Part shown: in pieces, positions 44,094-53,891 of the stretch
Position numbering within the stretch: position 1 is the first letter of the stretch
Layout of the letters: each line of letters begins with the position of its first letter
Notes under the pieces: generated by a model
Databases searched by the model: none
What the model saw: the letters and a program-made list of their open reading frames with translations, nothing else
Told to the model about the DNA's origin: nothing
Made by a program: the position numbers and the translations under genes
Assembly: GCF_900104385.1 (NCBI RefSeq)
Contig: NZ_FNJA01000005.1
Location: 1-64,000, forward strand
From: Rhodoferax sp. OV413
GTDB taxonomy: Bacteria > Pseudomonadota > Gammaproteobacteria > Burkholderiales > Burkholderiaceae_C
Direction of reading: 5' to 3'
Length of the DNA: 64,000 nt

Positions 44094-45284
44094 TCACGCG
44101 GCTGGCGAGCACTCCCGTATCGCCGCCAACAAAGCCAATGCCGCCACCGACAAATGGGCACCAGCCCGCGTGGTGACGCCGATATGGCGCTGCAAGCCCT
44201 CCATCGGGAACCGTAGCACGCACAGCTGGCCGGCGTCCACTTCGTAGCGCAACTGGTGGGTGGACAAGACCGTCAGCATCGGTCCCTGCAACAGCAGGCC
44301 CCGCACCATTGCCAGATCGCCGGTTTCCACCGCGGGGATCGGCGCAGCTTCGCCATGCGCCGCAAAGAAGGTGTCCAGCGATTCGCGCAAGGGCGTGCCG
44401 GAGCGTGACAGCACCCACGGGAACTCCCGCAGATCCTGGAACCGGATGCGGCGGCGCCGATTCAACGGGTGATGGGCAGAAGCCATCAGACCCAGCCGAT
44501 CCGCAAACAAGGGTTCGCTGGTCAGCGCCTTGTCGACCAAAGGACGCAACGCGCCCAGGATGAAATCCACCTTGCCGCTCAGCAGTCCGGCGCACAGCTG
44601 CTCGTAAGGGCTTTCGACAGACCGCACCTGCAAGCGGGGGTGCTTCGCCAGCAAGCTGCTGATGGCGCATGGCAGCACATGGGTGCGGACCAGCGGCAAT
44701 GTTCCGACAGTAATAACACCTTCCATATCGCCCCTGGCCGCCGCCACATCGTCTTCGAGATAGCGCAGTTCGGCCAGTACCCGGTCGAAACGGCGTACCC
44801 ATCGGGCGCCTGCATCGGTCGGCATCAGGCCGCGTGCGGTGCGCAGAAAGAGCTTGTGCCCCAGTGCGCTCTCCAGCCGGGCCACCGCCGTGCTGACGGC
44901 CGGCTGTGAAACCCCCAGGTGCCGCCCCACCGTCGGCATGTGGTGGACTTCGGCCAGCAGGGAAACGGCCAGCAGGCGTTTTTCGTCGTAGAGAGCATCG
45001 ACCGCCGCAGCAGTCAAAGAGTCTCGTCCCGCCGTGGCCTCGTCCAACACAGTGCCCAGTTCCTGCTCGATACGCAGGAAGCGCTGGTGGGCCAGCTCCC
45101 CCATCGGGGTCAACAGCATGCCCCGCCCCTTGCGCTCAAACAGCGCCGTGCCCAGCGAAGCCTCGAGCAGCCCCACCGACCGGCTGACGGCGGACGCAGC
45201 ACGCAGCAGAGGTTCAGCGGAAGGACGGATGCCCCCCAGACGCACGACGGCGCCAAGGGTCCGGAGCTTGTGCAAGGAAAGCAT
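44094..45284 (-). CDS. LysR-type regulator with two HTH domains
   Basis: 396 residues, about 100 more than a normal LysR protein. A first HTH_1-like domain occupies residues 3-60 (LHKLRTLGAVVRLGG...LFERKGRGMLLTP) and a second occupies about 98-157 (PTVGRHLGVSQPAVSTAVARLESAL), followed by the effector domain. It is divergent from a DUF1932 dehydrogenase and a Bug-type receptor gene, separated by 208 bases that include an inverted repeat. It probably controls uptake and oxidation of an organic acid. Double-HTH LysR proteins are known from a few aromatic-acid regulators, but function here is inferred. Confidence 0.87.
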   Translation of the reverse strand: MLSLHKLRTLGAVVRLGGIRPSAEPLLRAASAVSRSVGLLEASLGTALFERKGRGMLLTPMGELAHQRFLRIEQELGTVLDEATAGRDSLTAAAVDALYDEKRLLAVSLLAEVHHMPTVGRHLGVSQPAVSTAVARLESALGHKLFLRTARGLMPTDAGARWVRRFDRVLAELRYLEDDVAAARGDMEGVITVGTLPLVRTHVLPCAISSLLAKHPRLQVRSVESPYEQLCAGLLSGKVDFILGALRPLVDKALTSEPLFADRLGLMASAHHPLNRRRRIRFQDLREFPWVLSRSGTPLRESLDTFFAAHGEAAPIPAVETGDLAMVRGLLLQGPMLTVLSTHQLRYEVDAGQLCVLRFPMEGLQRHIGVTTRAGAHLSVAALALLAAIRECSPAA

Positions 45285-45452
45285 GGATCACAGCGTCAAA
45301 AAAAGCGCCATCGTGCCATGCTTTTTGATTCACCCCATCATCCGATTCGAACAGTGCCACGGCGATAAAGCAACCTTGGATGGGACAAGGCTGCACACAA
45401 TGCCATCCAGCGACTGGGACAGCAACAGCACCATTCCGCTGGGATAGGCATT

Positions 45453-45472
45453 GATAAAACGCAACTTTTATC
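45453..45472. promoter_or_regulatory. Candidate operator GATAAAA-N6-TTTTATC
   Basis: A perfect 7-bp inverted repeat with a 6-base spacer, 20 bases before the DUF1932 dehydrogenase start. It contains a T-N11-A LysR core and lies opposite the double-HTH regulator gene. Confidence 0.55.
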
Positions 45473-45492
45473 CCTACAACAAGGAGACAGGC

Positions 45493-46389
45493 ATGGACAC
45501 GGTTCTCGGCATCATCGGCTACGGCGAGGTGGGCGGCATTTTTGGCCGCGGCTTGCGCGGCAAACCCGGAGTGGCATCGGTCCACGCTTGGGATCTGAAG
45601 TTCGCCGGTACCTCGGGCGCGCAGGCACGCGCAGCCGCGCAGGCGCACGGCATGCAAGTCGCAAGCGACATGGCGGCCCTGTGTGCGAGCAGCAACTTTC
45701 TGGTGTCGGCAGTGACGGCATCGAACACCTGGGCGGTCGCGGAGGAAGCCGCGCGCCATGTGCGTCCGGGCACGGTGTTTCTGGATCTGAATTCCGCTTC
45801 GCCCGGCACCAAGCTGCGTGCGGCCCAAGCGCTGGAGGCGGCAGGCGCGCAATATGTGGAAGCCGGTGTGATGACCTCGGTACCGCCCTATGGCATCCGC
45901 GTGCCTATGCTGCTGGGTGGCGAACACGCTGCAACCCTGGCACCCCAGCTTACGGCCTGGGGCATGGATGCGAAGGCGGTGTCGGACAAGCTCGGCATCG
46001 CCTCGGCCATCAAGATGAGCCGCAGCATCATGATCAAGGGCCTGGAAGCCCTGGTTGTGGAAAGCTATACCAACGCCCGCCGCTATGGCGTCGAAGACCA
46101 TGTGCTACCCACGCTGAAAGAAACCTTTCCCCAGGTCGACTGGGAGGTGCAAGGCGCCTACTTCTTCAGCCGGGTTGTGCAGCATGGCAAACGCCGGGCC
46201 GAGGAGATGCGCGAATCGGCCCTGACCGTAGAAGAAGGCGGCTTCGCTCCCGTGATGGCCAGTGCCATCGCCGAGAAGCAGGATTGGGTGGCCGGACTGG
46301 CACGCGAAGGTGTATTCGACGGCATCGCCGACAAAGCCCCTTGGCAAGCCTATGCAGACCGGCTTATCGCCCACGCAGGCAAGGCCTGA
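45493..46389 (+). CDS. DUF1932-type NAD(P)-dependent dehydrogenase
   Basis: 298 residues related to 6-phosphogluconate and 3-hydroxyisobutyrate dehydrogenases. The nucleotide site is IIGYGEVGGIFGRGL (about 6-20), followed by SAVTASNTWAVAEE and FLDLNSASPGTK, and a C-terminal DUF1932 helical domain. The catalytic lysine is likely the Lys in ASAIKMSRSIMIKGLEAL. A ribosome binding site AAGGAG lies seven bases before the ATG at 45493. It is followed after 48 bases by a Bug-type receptor gene. Substrate unknown; a 2-hydroxyacid is plausible. Confidence 0.85.
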   Translation: MDTVLGIIGYGEVGGIFGRGLRGKPGVASVHAWDLKFAGTSGAQARAAAQAHGMQVASDMAALCASSNFLVSAVTASNTWAVAEEAARHVRPGTVFLDLNSASPGTKLRAAQALEAAGAQYVEAGVMTSVPPYGIRVPMLLGGEHAATLAPQLTAWGMDAKAVSDKLGIASAIKMSRSIMIKGLEALVVESYTNARRYGVEDHVLPTLKETFPQVDWEVQGAYFFSRVVQHGKRRAEEMRESALTVEEGGFAPVMASAIAEKQDWVAGLAREGVFDGIADKAPWQAYADRLIAHAGKA

Positions 46390-46437
46390 TACCTACAAGC
46401 GCCACTCTTCCCCGTAAAAATCCAAGGAGACAAGCAT

Positions 46438-47436
46438 ATGAAAACCCTCAATACCTCGGCGTCCCGCCGCCACTTCAATTTGGCGCTGCTGGCCTCCGCA
46501 TTCCCGCTGTCCGCTGCGGCGCAGTCGACCGCAAGCAGTTTCCCCAACAAGCTGATCCGCATGGTGGTGCCTTTCACGCCCGGCGGTTCGACCGACATCC
46601 TCGGCCGCACCATAGGCCAGCAGCTGACCCAGGCCTGGGGCCAGTCGGTGGTCATAGACAACGTGCCCGGCGCCGGGGGCAGCATAGGCGCGGACAAGGT
46701 CGCCAAAGCGCCAGCCGACGGCTACACCTTGTTGATGGGCCATATCGGAACGCTGGCGGTGACGCCGTCGCTGTATCCGCGCCTGCCCTATGACCCGATC
46801 AAGAGCTTCGCCGCGGTAGCCTGGGTCGCGCGGGTGCCCAACGTGCTGGTGGTACACCCCTCGCTGCCGGTGAAGACAGTGCAGGAGCTGGTTGCCTATG
46901 CCAAGGCCAACCCAGGGAAGATCAACTACGGATCGGGCGGCAACGGCAGCGCAGCGCACATCGCCACCGAATACTTCAAGCTGCAGACAGGTACCCAGAT
47001 GCAGCACGTGCCGTACAAAGGGACCGCACCCGCGGTGACCGACCTGGTAGCCGGGCAGATCCAGCTGATGTTCACCGGCGTACCGGCAGTGATGGGCCAG
47101 GTCAAGGCCGGGCAGCTGAGGGCGTTGGCGGTGTCGTCGCCGAACCGCGTCAAGGCGGTGCCCGACTTGCCCACGGTCGCTGCCAGCGGCTACCCAGGCT
47201 TTGAAGCCGACCAGTGGTACGGGGTAGTGGCACCCGCCGGAACCCCACCCGACATCATCGCCAAGCTGAACCAGCAGATCAACCAGGCACTGGCCTCGCC
47301 AGAAATCGGCAACCGTCTGGCCAGCGAAGGTGCCGAGGCCATGCCTAGCCCGCCCAAGGTATTTGCCGACCTGATCGTCAGCGAACTCTCGCGCTGGCGC
47401 ACGGTGATCGAAAAAGGCGGCGTCAAGGTGGAGTGA
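46438..47436 (+). CDS. Bug/TctC-type tripartite tricarboxylate receptor
   Basis: 332 residues with a signal sequence (SRRHFNLALLASAFPLSAAAQS, a twin-arginine-like RR near residue 10) and the Bug family blocks: IRMVVPFTPGGSTDILGRT, VDNVPGAGGSIGADKVAKA, and INYGSGGNGSAAHIATEYFK. These periplasmic proteins bind carboxylates for TctAB permeases, but no tctAB genes are present, which is common for Bug genes in Comamonadaceae and Bordetella. Ribosome binding site AAGGAG is visible before the ATG. Confidence 0.9.
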   Translation: MKTLNTSASRRHFNLALLASAFPLSAAAQSTASSFPNKLIRMVVPFTPGGSTDILGRTIGQQLTQAWGQSVVIDNVPGAGGSIGADKVAKAPADGYTLLMGHIGTLAVTPSLYPRLPYDPIKSFAAVAWVARVPNVLVVHPSLPVKTVQELVAYAKANPGKINYGSGGNGSAAHIATEYFKLQTGTQMQHVPYKGTAPAVTDLVAGQIQLMFTGVPAVMGQVKAGQLRALAVSSPNRVKAVPDLPTVAASGYPGFEADQWYGVVAPAGTPPDIIAKLNQQINQALASPEIGNRLASEGAEAMPSPPKVFADLIVSELSRWRTVIEKGGVKVE

Positions 47437-47497
47437 AGCTTGCGCGCAGTGGCCCAGACGGGCTAAGCCCACATTGTCAGGAATTTAGAACAAAACC

Positions 47498-47549
47498 GAC
47501 GTCCAGCGCTTATTACATAAGCGCAAGCAGCTATCGTTTAAATAGCAAA
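47498..47549 (+). repeat. Bipartite hairpin repeat
   Basis: GCGCTTAT (47506-47513) pairs exactly with ATAAGCGC (47517-47524); GCTAT (47530-47534) pairs with ATAGC (47542-47546). It lies between converging genes. Confidence 0.85.
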
Positions 47550-47566
47550 TGAAGATAAGGACGAAC

Positions 47567-47779
47567 CTACCAAAGAGCAGAGTCGCGCATGCCAATCAGC
47601 CGTTTGCGCTCTTGGCGTTTCCGGTAGCGCAACACCAGGCCGGCGATAAGCCACGCGAAGCCGCCACACAGCAAGTCCTCCCAAAGGCTGAGATTGCGCC
47701 CCAACCAGAGCGGCGCCACAGCGAACGCACCTGCGGCAGCAAGCACAGCGGTAAAAGACATCAGGGCTATGTTCAACAT
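47567..47779 (-). CDS. Small hypothetical membrane protein
   Basis: 70 residues if the ATG at 47779 is used (MLNIALMSFTAVLAAAGAFA). Two hydrophobic segments (about 3-22 and 30-50) precede a basic tail with RYRKRQERKRL, suggesting a small inner-membrane protein with its C-terminus in the cytoplasm. I do not recognise a family. A longer frame to 47911 exists but crosses into the neighbouring gene, so it is less likely. Confidence 0.5.
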   Translation of the reverse strand: MLNIALMSFTAVLAAAGAFAVAPLWLGRNLSLWEDLLCGGFAWLIAGLVLRYRKRQERKRLIGMRDSALW

Positions 47780-47894
47780 GGGGTTCGGAATTTGGTATTT
47801 CGAAGCTAGCAATTGCTCTCCATCCAAACAGCCGCGGCCTTTCAAAGTTTCAGAAGATTGTGGGTCAACCGCCGCCCTAAAAGCTAGAGGATGC

Positions 47895-48206
47895 TCACGA
47901 AACGCGAACATCGAACCAGGCCTCGGGCAGATCGCCCAGGCCTTGCAGGCCTGCCGTACGTGCCGTGTTGCAGGCCAGATGCCATTGGCTTACCAGCCGA
48001 CGGGCTTCGTCGGTGAGCTCGGACACATCGCCATCGTCCGCCAGGCGCTCTACCGCCTTGAGTGCATGCACAACATCCTCTGGCGGGCCGATACGCCGCT
48101 CAAGCGCCTTGCAGTAGCGCGCCTCCGCGGCAACCCGCTCTTTGGTGGGTAGGTCGGGATAGTCGGTAAGAGTGACGGTGTACAGGGTTTCGATCAGGGC
48201 TTCCAT
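47895..48206 (-). CDS. Hypothetical protein behind a LexA-box-like palindrome
   Basis: 103 residues, acidic and helical, starting MEALIETLYTVTLTDYPDLP. No family was recognised. The ATG at 48206 has a ribosome binding site (AAGGAAC, six bases upstream). A perfect CTGT-N8-ACAG palindrome ends 34 bases before the start, in the right place to repress a promoter, so DNA-damage induction is likely if the site is real. No cysteine pair or known toxin motif is apparent. Confidence 0.7.
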   Translation of the reverse strand: MEALIETLYTVTLTDYPDLPTKERVAAEARYCKALERRIGPPEDVVHALKAVERLADDGDVSELTDEARRLVSQWHLACNTARTAGLQGLGDLPEAWFDVRVS

Positions 48207-48239
48207 ACGGGTTCCTTGCATGCGGGGATTTACAAAATA

Positions 48240-48255
48240 CTGTATTAATATACAG
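48240..48255. promoter_or_regulatory. Candidate LexA (SOS) box
   Basis: CTGTATTAATATACAG is a perfect match to the CTGT-N8-ACAG consensus with AT-only spacer. It lies between the minus-strand hypothetical gene (start 48206) and the plus-strand phosphatase gene (start 48351), closer to the first. Confidence 0.7.
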
Positions 48256-48350
48256 CATTAAACCCCGTACGCATACCTGTGGGAGCGACTTCTGCTACCG
48301 TGGGTTGGGCTCGATCCGGGCCGCCACTTTCGCACCTCTCACACTATCGG

Positions 48351-48836
48351 ATGATGAAAACCTTCTCTGTTTTGTTTGTCTGCATGGGCAACATTTGCCG
48401 CAGCCCAACCGCCCATGGCGTGTTCCAGCACAAGGTGAGCGCGCTCGGCCTGGGCCAGCAGATCCAGGTGGATTCTGCCGGCACCCACAACTACCATCCG
48501 AACAGTCCACCGGACACCCGTTCGCAAGCACATGCATCCCGGCGCGGCTACGACCTGTCGCGCCTGCGGGCCCGCCAGATGCTGGACGCGGACTTTGAAG
48601 CCCACGACCTGATCCTGGTGATGGACTGGGACAACCTGGCCTTGGCACAAAGCGAAAGCCCGTCCCGCCACCACGCCAAGATCCGGCGTTTGACCGAGTT
48701 CTGCGAGCGCCACAACAGCCCGGTGGTGCCAGACCCTTATTACGGCGGCGACCGCGGGTTTGAGGAGGTACTGGACCTGGTCGAAGATGCCTGCGACGGT
48801 CTGCTCAAATATGTGCGGCGCCAGTTGGCTACTTGA
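48351..48836 (+). CDS. Low-molecular-weight protein-tyrosine phosphatase
   Basis: 161 residues with the N-terminal P-loop [12 protein letters not shown] (CX5R with Cys and Arg in the catalytic loop) and the general-acid Asp in VPDPYYGG. The size and layout match LMW-PTP, which removes phosphate from tyrosine residues of bacterial proteins. There are two adjacent ATGs, 48351 and 48354. It ends in an 8-base convergent overlap with the sigma54 activator gene. Confidence 0.93.
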   Translation: MMKTFSVLFVCMGNICRSPTAHGVFQHKVSALGLGQQIQVDSAGTHNYHPNSPPDTRSQAHASRRGYDLSRLRARQMLDADFEAHDLILVMDWDNLALAQSESPSRHHAKIRRLTEFCERHNSPVVPDPYYGGDRGFEEVLDLVEDACDGLLKYVRRQLAT

Positions 48837-49950
48837 GTGCGGAAATCTCCCGGCTTTTGATCAAGCGGGCGCGCAAGATATTGCGGCTGATTCCCAACAG
48901 CTTGGCGGCCTGCACCTGGTTGCGGTGGCAAAACTCGAATGCCGCGCGCATCACGGTGTCTTCGATCTGTTCGAACAGATCGTCATGGGATTTGTTGAAC
49001 AAGCCGTGTAGTGCCGCCTCCAGCGCCTGCTGTGGTGTGCCCTGGGGCGCTTCGCTCTCTGCGGGGCGACGCTGGATCTGCATCGACGACAGATGCAGGT
49101 CGTCCGCACCCAAAACACCATGTTGGCAAATCAACAACGCATGGTGGATCACGTTTTCCAGTTCGCGGATATTGCCGGGCCAACTGTGCTCGCCCAGCTT
49201 GCGTTCGGCCTGCGCATCCAGCCGCACCGGACCATAGCCGAGTCGGCCGCGGTATTCCTCGATGAAATGGCGCGCCAGCGGCAGGATGTCGCCGGGCCTA
49301 TCGCGTAGCGTGGGCAGCGCCAGTTGCACCACATGCAGGCGGTAGAACAAGTCTTCACGGAAATGGCCAGCGGCCACCGCGTCCTGCAGCCGCACATTGG
49401 TGGCCGCCACCACGCGCACGTCGATGGGCACGCTTTTGCGCGAGCCCAGCCGCACCACTTCACGCTCCTGCAGCACCCGCAGCAACTTGACCTGGATGGA
49501 CAGCGGCAAGTCCCCAATCTCGTCCAGAAACAAGGTGCCGCCATTGGCCGCTTCAAACCAGCCGGTCTTGGCCGCAAAGGCGCCGGTGAACGCGCCTTTC
49601 TCGTGGCCAAACAACTCGCTCTCCACCAGCGTCTCGGAGAAAGCCCCGCAGTTGACCGCTACGAACGGGCGGCTCCGGCGCTGGCTCAGGTCGTGCACAT
49701 GGCGGGCGATCAACTCCTTGCCAGTGCCCGTCTCGCCGATGATCAACACGCTGGCATCGCTGGGCGCCACCATGCGGATGCGCTCCAGCAAGGCCACCGA
49801 GCGCGGGTCTTCAAATACCTGGGCGGTCGCGCGGATGGAGGTGGTCAGCTTGCGCGGGTCGGGCAAGGTCAGCAGTTGCGGCGGCTCCCACAGCCGATCT
49901 GCGGGCTCAAAGACATCCGGTGTGTGCAGGTAGCTGGACTGTATGTTCAT
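48829..49950 (-). CDS. sfnR: Sigma54-dependent activator (SfnR-like)
   Basis: 373 residues: a short N-terminus (1-45) without a receiver or ligand domain; an AAA+ domain with Walker A GETGTGKE (72-79), GAFTGA loop (119-124) that contacts sigma54, and Walker [11 protein letters not shown]; and a C-terminal Fis-type HTH ([17 protein letters not shown]). Absence of a sensory domain is as in SfnR and PspF. SfnR activates dimethylsulfone-type desulfurisation genes in Pseudomonas. The start overlaps the upstream SfnB-like gene stop (ATGA). It is the probable activator of the three sigma54 promoters at 51381, 53990 and 58686. Confidence 0.87.
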   Translation of the reverse strand: MNIQSSYLHTPDVFEPADRLWEPPQLLTLPDPRKLTTSIRATAQVFEDPRSVALLERIRMVAPSDASVLIIGETGTGKELIARHVHDLSQRRSRPFVAVNCGAFSETLVESELFGHEKGAFTGAFAAKTGWFEAANGGTLFLDEIGDLPLSIQVKLLRVLQEREVVRLGSRKSVPIDVRVVAATNVRLQDAVAAGHFREDLFYRLHVVQLALPTLRDRPGDILPLARHFIEEYRGRLGYGPVRLDAQAERKLGEHSWPGNIRELENVIHHALLICQHGVLGADDLHLSSMQIQRRPAESEAPQGTPQQALEAALHGLFNKSHDDLFEQIEDTVMRAAFEFCHRNQVQAAKLLGISRNILRARLIKSREISALK

Positions 49951-51170
49951 GAGTAAAAGCTCGGTACGGGATATTGCTGTTTCAACGCCCACTCGCCGAT
50001 CTCGCGCAGCTTGTAGGCCACCGGGTCGTGCAGACTATGGGTGCGCAGGTTGCGCCAGTGGCGGTCCAGCCGCAGACCACCATGGGTGGCGCGGGCACCC
50101 GCCACATCGAACATGCGGGTACAGATATCCAGCCCGGTATGGGTGGCGGCCACCTTGGCTGTGGCGACCGCCAGCGCCGTCTCGCCGCGTTCTTTTTCGG
50201 TCAACGCCGCACCCCGCAGCCAGGCTGTATCCAGGCGCTCGGCTGCGCGGTCGGCCAACACGCGCACACCCTCCAGGCCCACCCAGAAGTCACCGTAGTG
50301 GCCCAGCACATAGGGATCGTCTGTCATCTGCGCCACCTTGGCCGCGTGCCAGGGCCGGGCTTCATGCAAGGTGTAGTAGCGGGCGTCGTTGAAGGCCGCT
50401 TCGGCAATCCCCAGGTAGACATTGGCCAGCACCAGCTGCGACACCAAAGGCCGCAGACAGGCAAACGGTGTGGACAAGGGCCCGGGGTCGACCAGCAGTT
50501 CATGGTGCTCCACGCGCACTTTTTCAAACGTCACGCTGCCGCTGTCAGTCTGGCGCTGGCCCATATTGTTCCAGTCGGGCGATACCGAAATGCCCGAACG
50601 GCCGGTGGGCAGCGCCGCAACCAGTAAAGCCCCGGTATCGGCTTCACGGGCGGAAGCGATCAGCATCTCGGAATCCAGCGCGCCCGAACAAAAACTCTTT
50701 TGCCCGGTGAACTCGCGCCAGGGACCGTGCACGGTCGACAGGGTTCTGTCGTCCAGCGGATTCAGCGCATTGCCCCAGAACCAGCGCCGGCGCGCGGTCT
50801 GCTCAAACCAGGGCTGCCACTGCTGCGGCTGGGCGAACAGGCGCACTGTGGCCAGCATCAAATGGTGGAAGCCGAACACATGTGCCAGCGAACTATCAGC
50901 CTGGGCCAGCAGCCGCACCACCTCCAGGGTTTCGCGCCAGTTGGCCCCCATGCCGCCGAACTCGGCCGGAATGCTCAAGGCCAGCAGGCCGCTGCTGCGC
51001 AAGGCATCGCGCTCGGCCTTGGGCGTGCCGCCACGCTCGTCCCGCTCCGCAGCCGTGGCAGCAAAAATGGCTGCCAGCTGCTGGGCAACTTGCTGCGGCG
51101 ATGCTGGCTGCGCAGCAGCCGCGTCGGCATCCAGAACAGGCGGGGTGGCTTCCATCAAAACAGTACTCAC
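49947..51170 (-). CDS. SfnB/DszC-family acyl-CoA dehydrogenase-like flavoprotein
   Basis: About 407 residues, acyl-CoA dehydrogenase fold, similar to the protein at 52616 along most of its length ([11 protein letters not shown], and [12 protein letters not shown] shared). Members of the SfnB/DszC group use reduced flavin to oxidise sulfur or act as monooxygenases rather than dehydrogenate CoA thioesters. Start GTG at 51170 is preceded by AAGG with eight-base spacing; an in-frame ATG at 51155 is the alternative. It is the first gene of a unit with the sfnR-like gene, divergent from ssuD, and its upstream region holds the reiterated TGCTG-N6-CAGCA sites. Confidence 0.85.
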   Translation of the reverse strand: MSTVLMEATPPVLDADAAAAQPASPQQVAQQLAAIFAATAAERDERGGTPKAERDALRSSGLLALSIPAEFGGMGANWRETLEVVRLLAQADSSLAHVFGFHHLMLATVRLFAQPQQWQPWFEQTARRRWFWGNALNPLDDRTLSTVHGPWREFTGQKSFCSGALDSEMLIASAREADTGALLVAALPTGRSGISVSPDWNNMGQRQTDSGSVTFEKVRVEHHELLVDPGPLSTPFACLRPLVSQLVLANVYLGIAEAAFNDARYYTLHEARPWHAAKVAQMTDDPYVLGHYGDFWVGLEGVRVLADRAAERLDTAWLRGAALTEKERGETALAVATAKVAATHTGLDICTRMFDVAGARATHGGLRLDRHWRNLRTHSLHDPVAYKLREIGEWALKQQYPVPSFYS

Positions 51171-51186
51171 GTGCGTAACCTTGGGT

Positions 51187-51338
51187 TGCTGCGTATCCAG
51201 CAGATTCTGCGGGTTTCGGGCGCAAGACCAAGCACGCAATTCAGATATGCATAGGCGAAATGCGTCTGTAGCAGCAACCCAGCCTTTATCCTGCGTAGAC
51301 GCCAGCAATGCTGGTGATGGACTGCTGCTGTAGCAGCA
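51187..51338. promoter_or_regulatory. Four TGCTG-N6-CAGCA activator sites between divergent sulfur genes
   Basis: Inverted repeats TGCTG-N6-CAGCA occur at 51187-51202 and 51323-51338, and one-arm variants TGCGT-N6-CAGCA at 51261-51276 and 51292-51307. The last three are 31 bp apart, that is on the same DNA face. They are candidate upstream activator sequences for the SfnR-like protein. Confidence 0.75.
51270..51285 (-). promoter_or_regulatory. Possible sigma54 promoter of the SfnB-like/sfnR unit
   Basis: Minus-strand AGGCTGGGTTGCTGCT has GG and GC elements at the correct spacing and G7 of the consensus, but lacks the CAC of the -24 box. It overlaps an activator site. Weak candidate. Confidence 0.3.
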
Positions 51339-51380
51339 GAAAAACACATCGACGGCCACGCCACCCAGGGGATGCCGCAC

Positions 51381-51396
51381 TGGCATGCTTACTGCT
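51381..51396 (+). promoter_or_regulatory. Sigma54 -24/-12 promoter of ssuD
   Basis: TGGCATGCTTACTGCT matches TGGCACG-N4-TTGCW, with GG and GC ten bases apart. It lies 42 bases after the last activator site and 50 bases before the ssuD ATG. Confidence 0.75.
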
Positions 51397-51446
51397 GATC
51401 CATGGCATCAGCTTTCACGTTAGCGACATCTCTACAAAGGCCTGCC

Positions 51447-52619
51447 ATGCAGATTTTCTGGTTTCTTCCCACGCACGGCGACAGCCGCTACCTGGGCACT
51501 TCGCGCGGTGCGCGCACCGTCAGCCACCACTATCTGCGGCAGGTGGCGCAGGCGGCGGATGAGCTGGGCTACGAGGGCGTGTTGATCCCCACGGGCCGGT
51601 CCTGTGAGGATTCCTGGGTGGTCGCGTCGTCGCTGGCCGCGTGGACCGAACGGCTCAAGTTCCTGGTGGCGATCCGCCCCGGCATCATCTCGCCCACGGT
51701 GTCGGCGCGCCAGGCGGCCACTCTGGACCGCTTCTCCAATGGGCGCCTGCTGATCAACGTGGTGACCGGTGGCGACCCGGACGAACAGCATGGCGACGGC
51801 AGCTTTCTGACCCATGCCGAGCGCTACGAAGTCACCGATGAATTCCTGCGCATCTGGCGCGGTGTGGCCGCCGGCGAAACCGTCAATTTCAGCGGCAAGC
51901 ACCTGCGCGTGGAGAACGCCAAAACCTTGTATCCCCCGGTGCAGAAGCCGTATCCGCCGCTGTGGTTTGGTGGCTCGTCCGACGCAGCAATTGCCCTGGC
52001 CGGCGAGCAGGTGGATGTGTACCTCACCTGGGGCGAACCGCCCGCCGATGTGGCCGACAAAATCGCCAAAGCCCGGGCCGCCGCCGCCGTGCATGGGCGC
52101 ACGCTGCGCTTCGGCATCCGCCTGCATGTGATCGTGCGCGAGACCAGCGAGGCAGCCTGGCGTGCGGCCGACGAACTGATCTCCTTCGTCACCGACGACA
52201 CCATTGCAGCTGCGCAAAAAGCCTTCTCGCGTTTCGACTCGGTAGGCCAGCAACGTATGGCCGCCCTGCACGGCGGACGCCGCGACAACCTGGAGGTATC
52301 GCCCAACCTCTGGGCCGGTGTCGGCCTGGTACGCGGCGGTGCCGGCACGGCGCTGGTGGGCAATCCGCAGGAGGTGGCGGCCCGCATCCAGGAATACGCG
52401 GCGCTGGGCGTCGATACCTTCATCTTCTCGGGCTATCCGCATCTGGAGGAGTCGTACCGTGTCGCGGAATTGCTGTTCCCGCTGCTGCCCCTGGAGAATG
52501 CCCGCCCACCCGGCACGGCCAACATCACCGGCCCGTTTGGCGAGGTGATTGCCAACGACATCGTGCCCCCGGCCGCCCGCGCACCGCATGCAGCCGCGCG
52601 CGAGGAGACCGCTGCATGA
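51447..52619 (+). CDS. ssuD: FMNH2-dependent alkanesulfonate monooxygenase
   Basis: 390 residues closely resembling E. coli SsuD. The N-terminus [15 protein letters not shown], active-site Cys53 in [19 protein letters not shown] (with Arg and His of the active site) and [15 protein letters not shown] are all preserved. With reduced flavin and oxygen it cleaves alkanesulfonates to aldehyde and sulfite. Start ATG at 51447 follows AAAGG. It overlaps the next SfnB-like gene by four bases. No SsuE-type flavin reductase gene is present in the window, and no ssuA/B/C importer genes are adjacent. Confidence 0.95.
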   Translation: MQIFWFLPTHGDSRYLGTSRGARTVSHHYLRQVAQAADELGYEGVLIPTGRSCEDSWVVASSLAAWTERLKFLVAIRPGIISPTVSARQAATLDRFSNGRLLINVVTGGDPDEQHGDGSFLTHAERYEVTDEFLRIWRGVAAGETVNFSGKHLRVENAKTLYPPVQKPYPPLWFGGSSDAAIALAGEQVDVYLTWGEPPADVADKIAKARAAAAVHGRTLRFGIRLHVIVRETSEAAWRAADELISFVTDDTIAAAQKAFSRFDSVGQQRMAALHGGRRDNLEVSPNLWAGVGLVRGGAGTALVGNPQEVAARIQEYAALGVDTFIFSGYPHLEESYRVAELLFPLLPLENARPPGTANITGPFGEVIANDIVPPAARAPHAAAREETAA

Positions 52620-53821
52620 AGCATTTCCAGTCGGAGACCGGAGAAGGCGAGGGTGAGGCCCGCCTGCCTTGGCAGGACAGCGTGGAGTCCGTCACCCAGG
52701 CGCTGGCCGCCACCGCCGTGGCCCGCGACCAACGCGGTGGCACCGCCAAGGCCGAGCGCGATGCCATCCGCGCCAGCGGCCTGCTGGGCCTGAGCGTGCC
52801 CACCGCACTCGGCGGACTGGGCGCCAGCTGGCAACAGACGCTGGAGGTGGTGCGCGGCTTTGCGCGGGTCGATAGCGCGCTGGCCCATCTGTTCGCCTTC
52901 CACCACCTGCTGCTGGCCACCACGCAACTGTTTGGCCGCCCGGCGCAGTGGCAGCCATGGATAGAGCAAACCCTGGCGCAGCGCTGGTTCTGGGGCAATG
53001 CACTGAACCCGCTGGACAAATCCACCCATGCGCTGCAGCAGGCCGATGGCAGCTACACCTTCACCGGACGCAAGAGCTTTTGCTCGGGTGCCAGCGACTC
53101 CGACATGCTGCTGGCCTCGGCCCTGGACGTGCATGGCCGCCTGCTGATCAGCGTGGTGCCCACCGCCCGCGCAGGCATCCGCGTGCTGAACGACTGGGAC
53201 AATATGGGCCAGCGGCAAACCGACAGCGGCAGCGTCATCTTCGACCAGGTGGCGGTGGCCGCAGATGAGTTGCTGACCGACCCCGGCCCGCTGTCCACGC
53301 CCTACGCCTGCCTGCGCCCCTTGCTGGCACAGCTGATCCTGGCCCACATCTACCAGGGTCTGGGCGAAGGCGCACTGGCCGAGGCCCGCCAATTCACCTT
53401 GCAGCAAGGCCGCCCATGGATGGCCTCCGGCGCGGCGTCAGCCCAGCAAGACCCGTACATCCTAGGCCATTACGGCGACTTCTGGCTGGCACTGGAAGGC
53501 TCGCGCCTGCTGCTGCAAAACGCCGCAGCCGCCTTCGACCAAGCCTGGGCCAGCGGCACGGCGCTCACCGAGGTCGAGCGCGGCGCCGTCGCCATTGCCG
53601 TGGCCGCCGCCAAGGTGGCCACCACCCGCGCCAGCCTGGATGTCGTGCACAGGATGTTCGAAGTCACCGGCGCCCGCGCCACCACGGCTGCACTGCGGCT
53701 GGACCGCTATTGGCGCAATCTGCGCGTGCACACCTTGCACGATCCGGTGGACTACAAACTGCGCGAGCTGGGCGACTGGGCGCTGAACGAAACCCTTCCC
53801 CATCCCAGCTTCTATTCCTGA
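52616..53821 (+). CDS. SfnB/DszC-family acyl-CoA dehydrogenase-like flavoprotein
   Basis: 401 residues, similar to the protein at 49947, with [14 protein letters not shown] and [15 protein letters not shown] near the active site. Both genes flank the ssuD promoter region and probably arose by duplication. Its ATG overlaps the ssuD stop (ATGA), so it is co-expressed with the alkanesulfonate monooxygenase. Likely function is flavin-dependent oxidation of a sulfur compound, for example sulfone to sulfinate; unproven. It ends at a strong terminator. Confidence 0.87.
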   Translation: MKHFQSETGEGEGEARLPWQDSVESVTQALAATAVARDQRGGTAKAERDAIRASGLLGLSVPTALGGLGASWQQTLEVVRGFARVDSALAHLFAFHHLLLATTQLFGRPAQWQPWIEQTLAQRWFWGNALNPLDKSTHALQQADGSYTFTGRKSFCSGASDSDMLLASALDVHGRLLISVVPTARAGIRVLNDWDNMGQRQTDSGSVIFDQVAVAADELLTDPGPLSTPYACLRPLLAQLILAHIYQGLGEGALAEARQFTLQQGRPWMASGAASAQQDPYILGHYGDFWLALEGSRLLLQNAAAAFDQAWASGTALTEVERGAVAIAVAAAKVATTRASLDVVHRMFEVTGARATTAALRLDRYWRNLRVHTLHDPVDYKLRELGDWALNETLPHPSFYS

Positions 53822-53845
53822 CCCATCCACCCCCTTGCCGGCCCC

Positions 53846-53878
53846 GCGGGCCCACAGCGAAAGCTGTGGGCCCGCTTT
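53846..53878 (+). terminator. Intrinsic terminator after ssuD unit
   Basis: A perfect 13-bp stem (GCGGGCCCACAGC and its complement) closed by a GAAA tetraloop, with TTT following at 53876-53878. The U-tract is short, but the stem is very stable. It ends the ssuD-SfnB unit just before the next activator sites. Confidence 0.75.
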
Positions 53879-53891
53879 GGCTTTGGCGGGC

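Noticed and set aside
51962-52615. N-terminal extension of the SfnB-like protein inside ssuD
   Set aside because: The extension is an out-of-frame reading of ssuD; family similarity starts at the ATG at 52616, which has an ATGA overlap.
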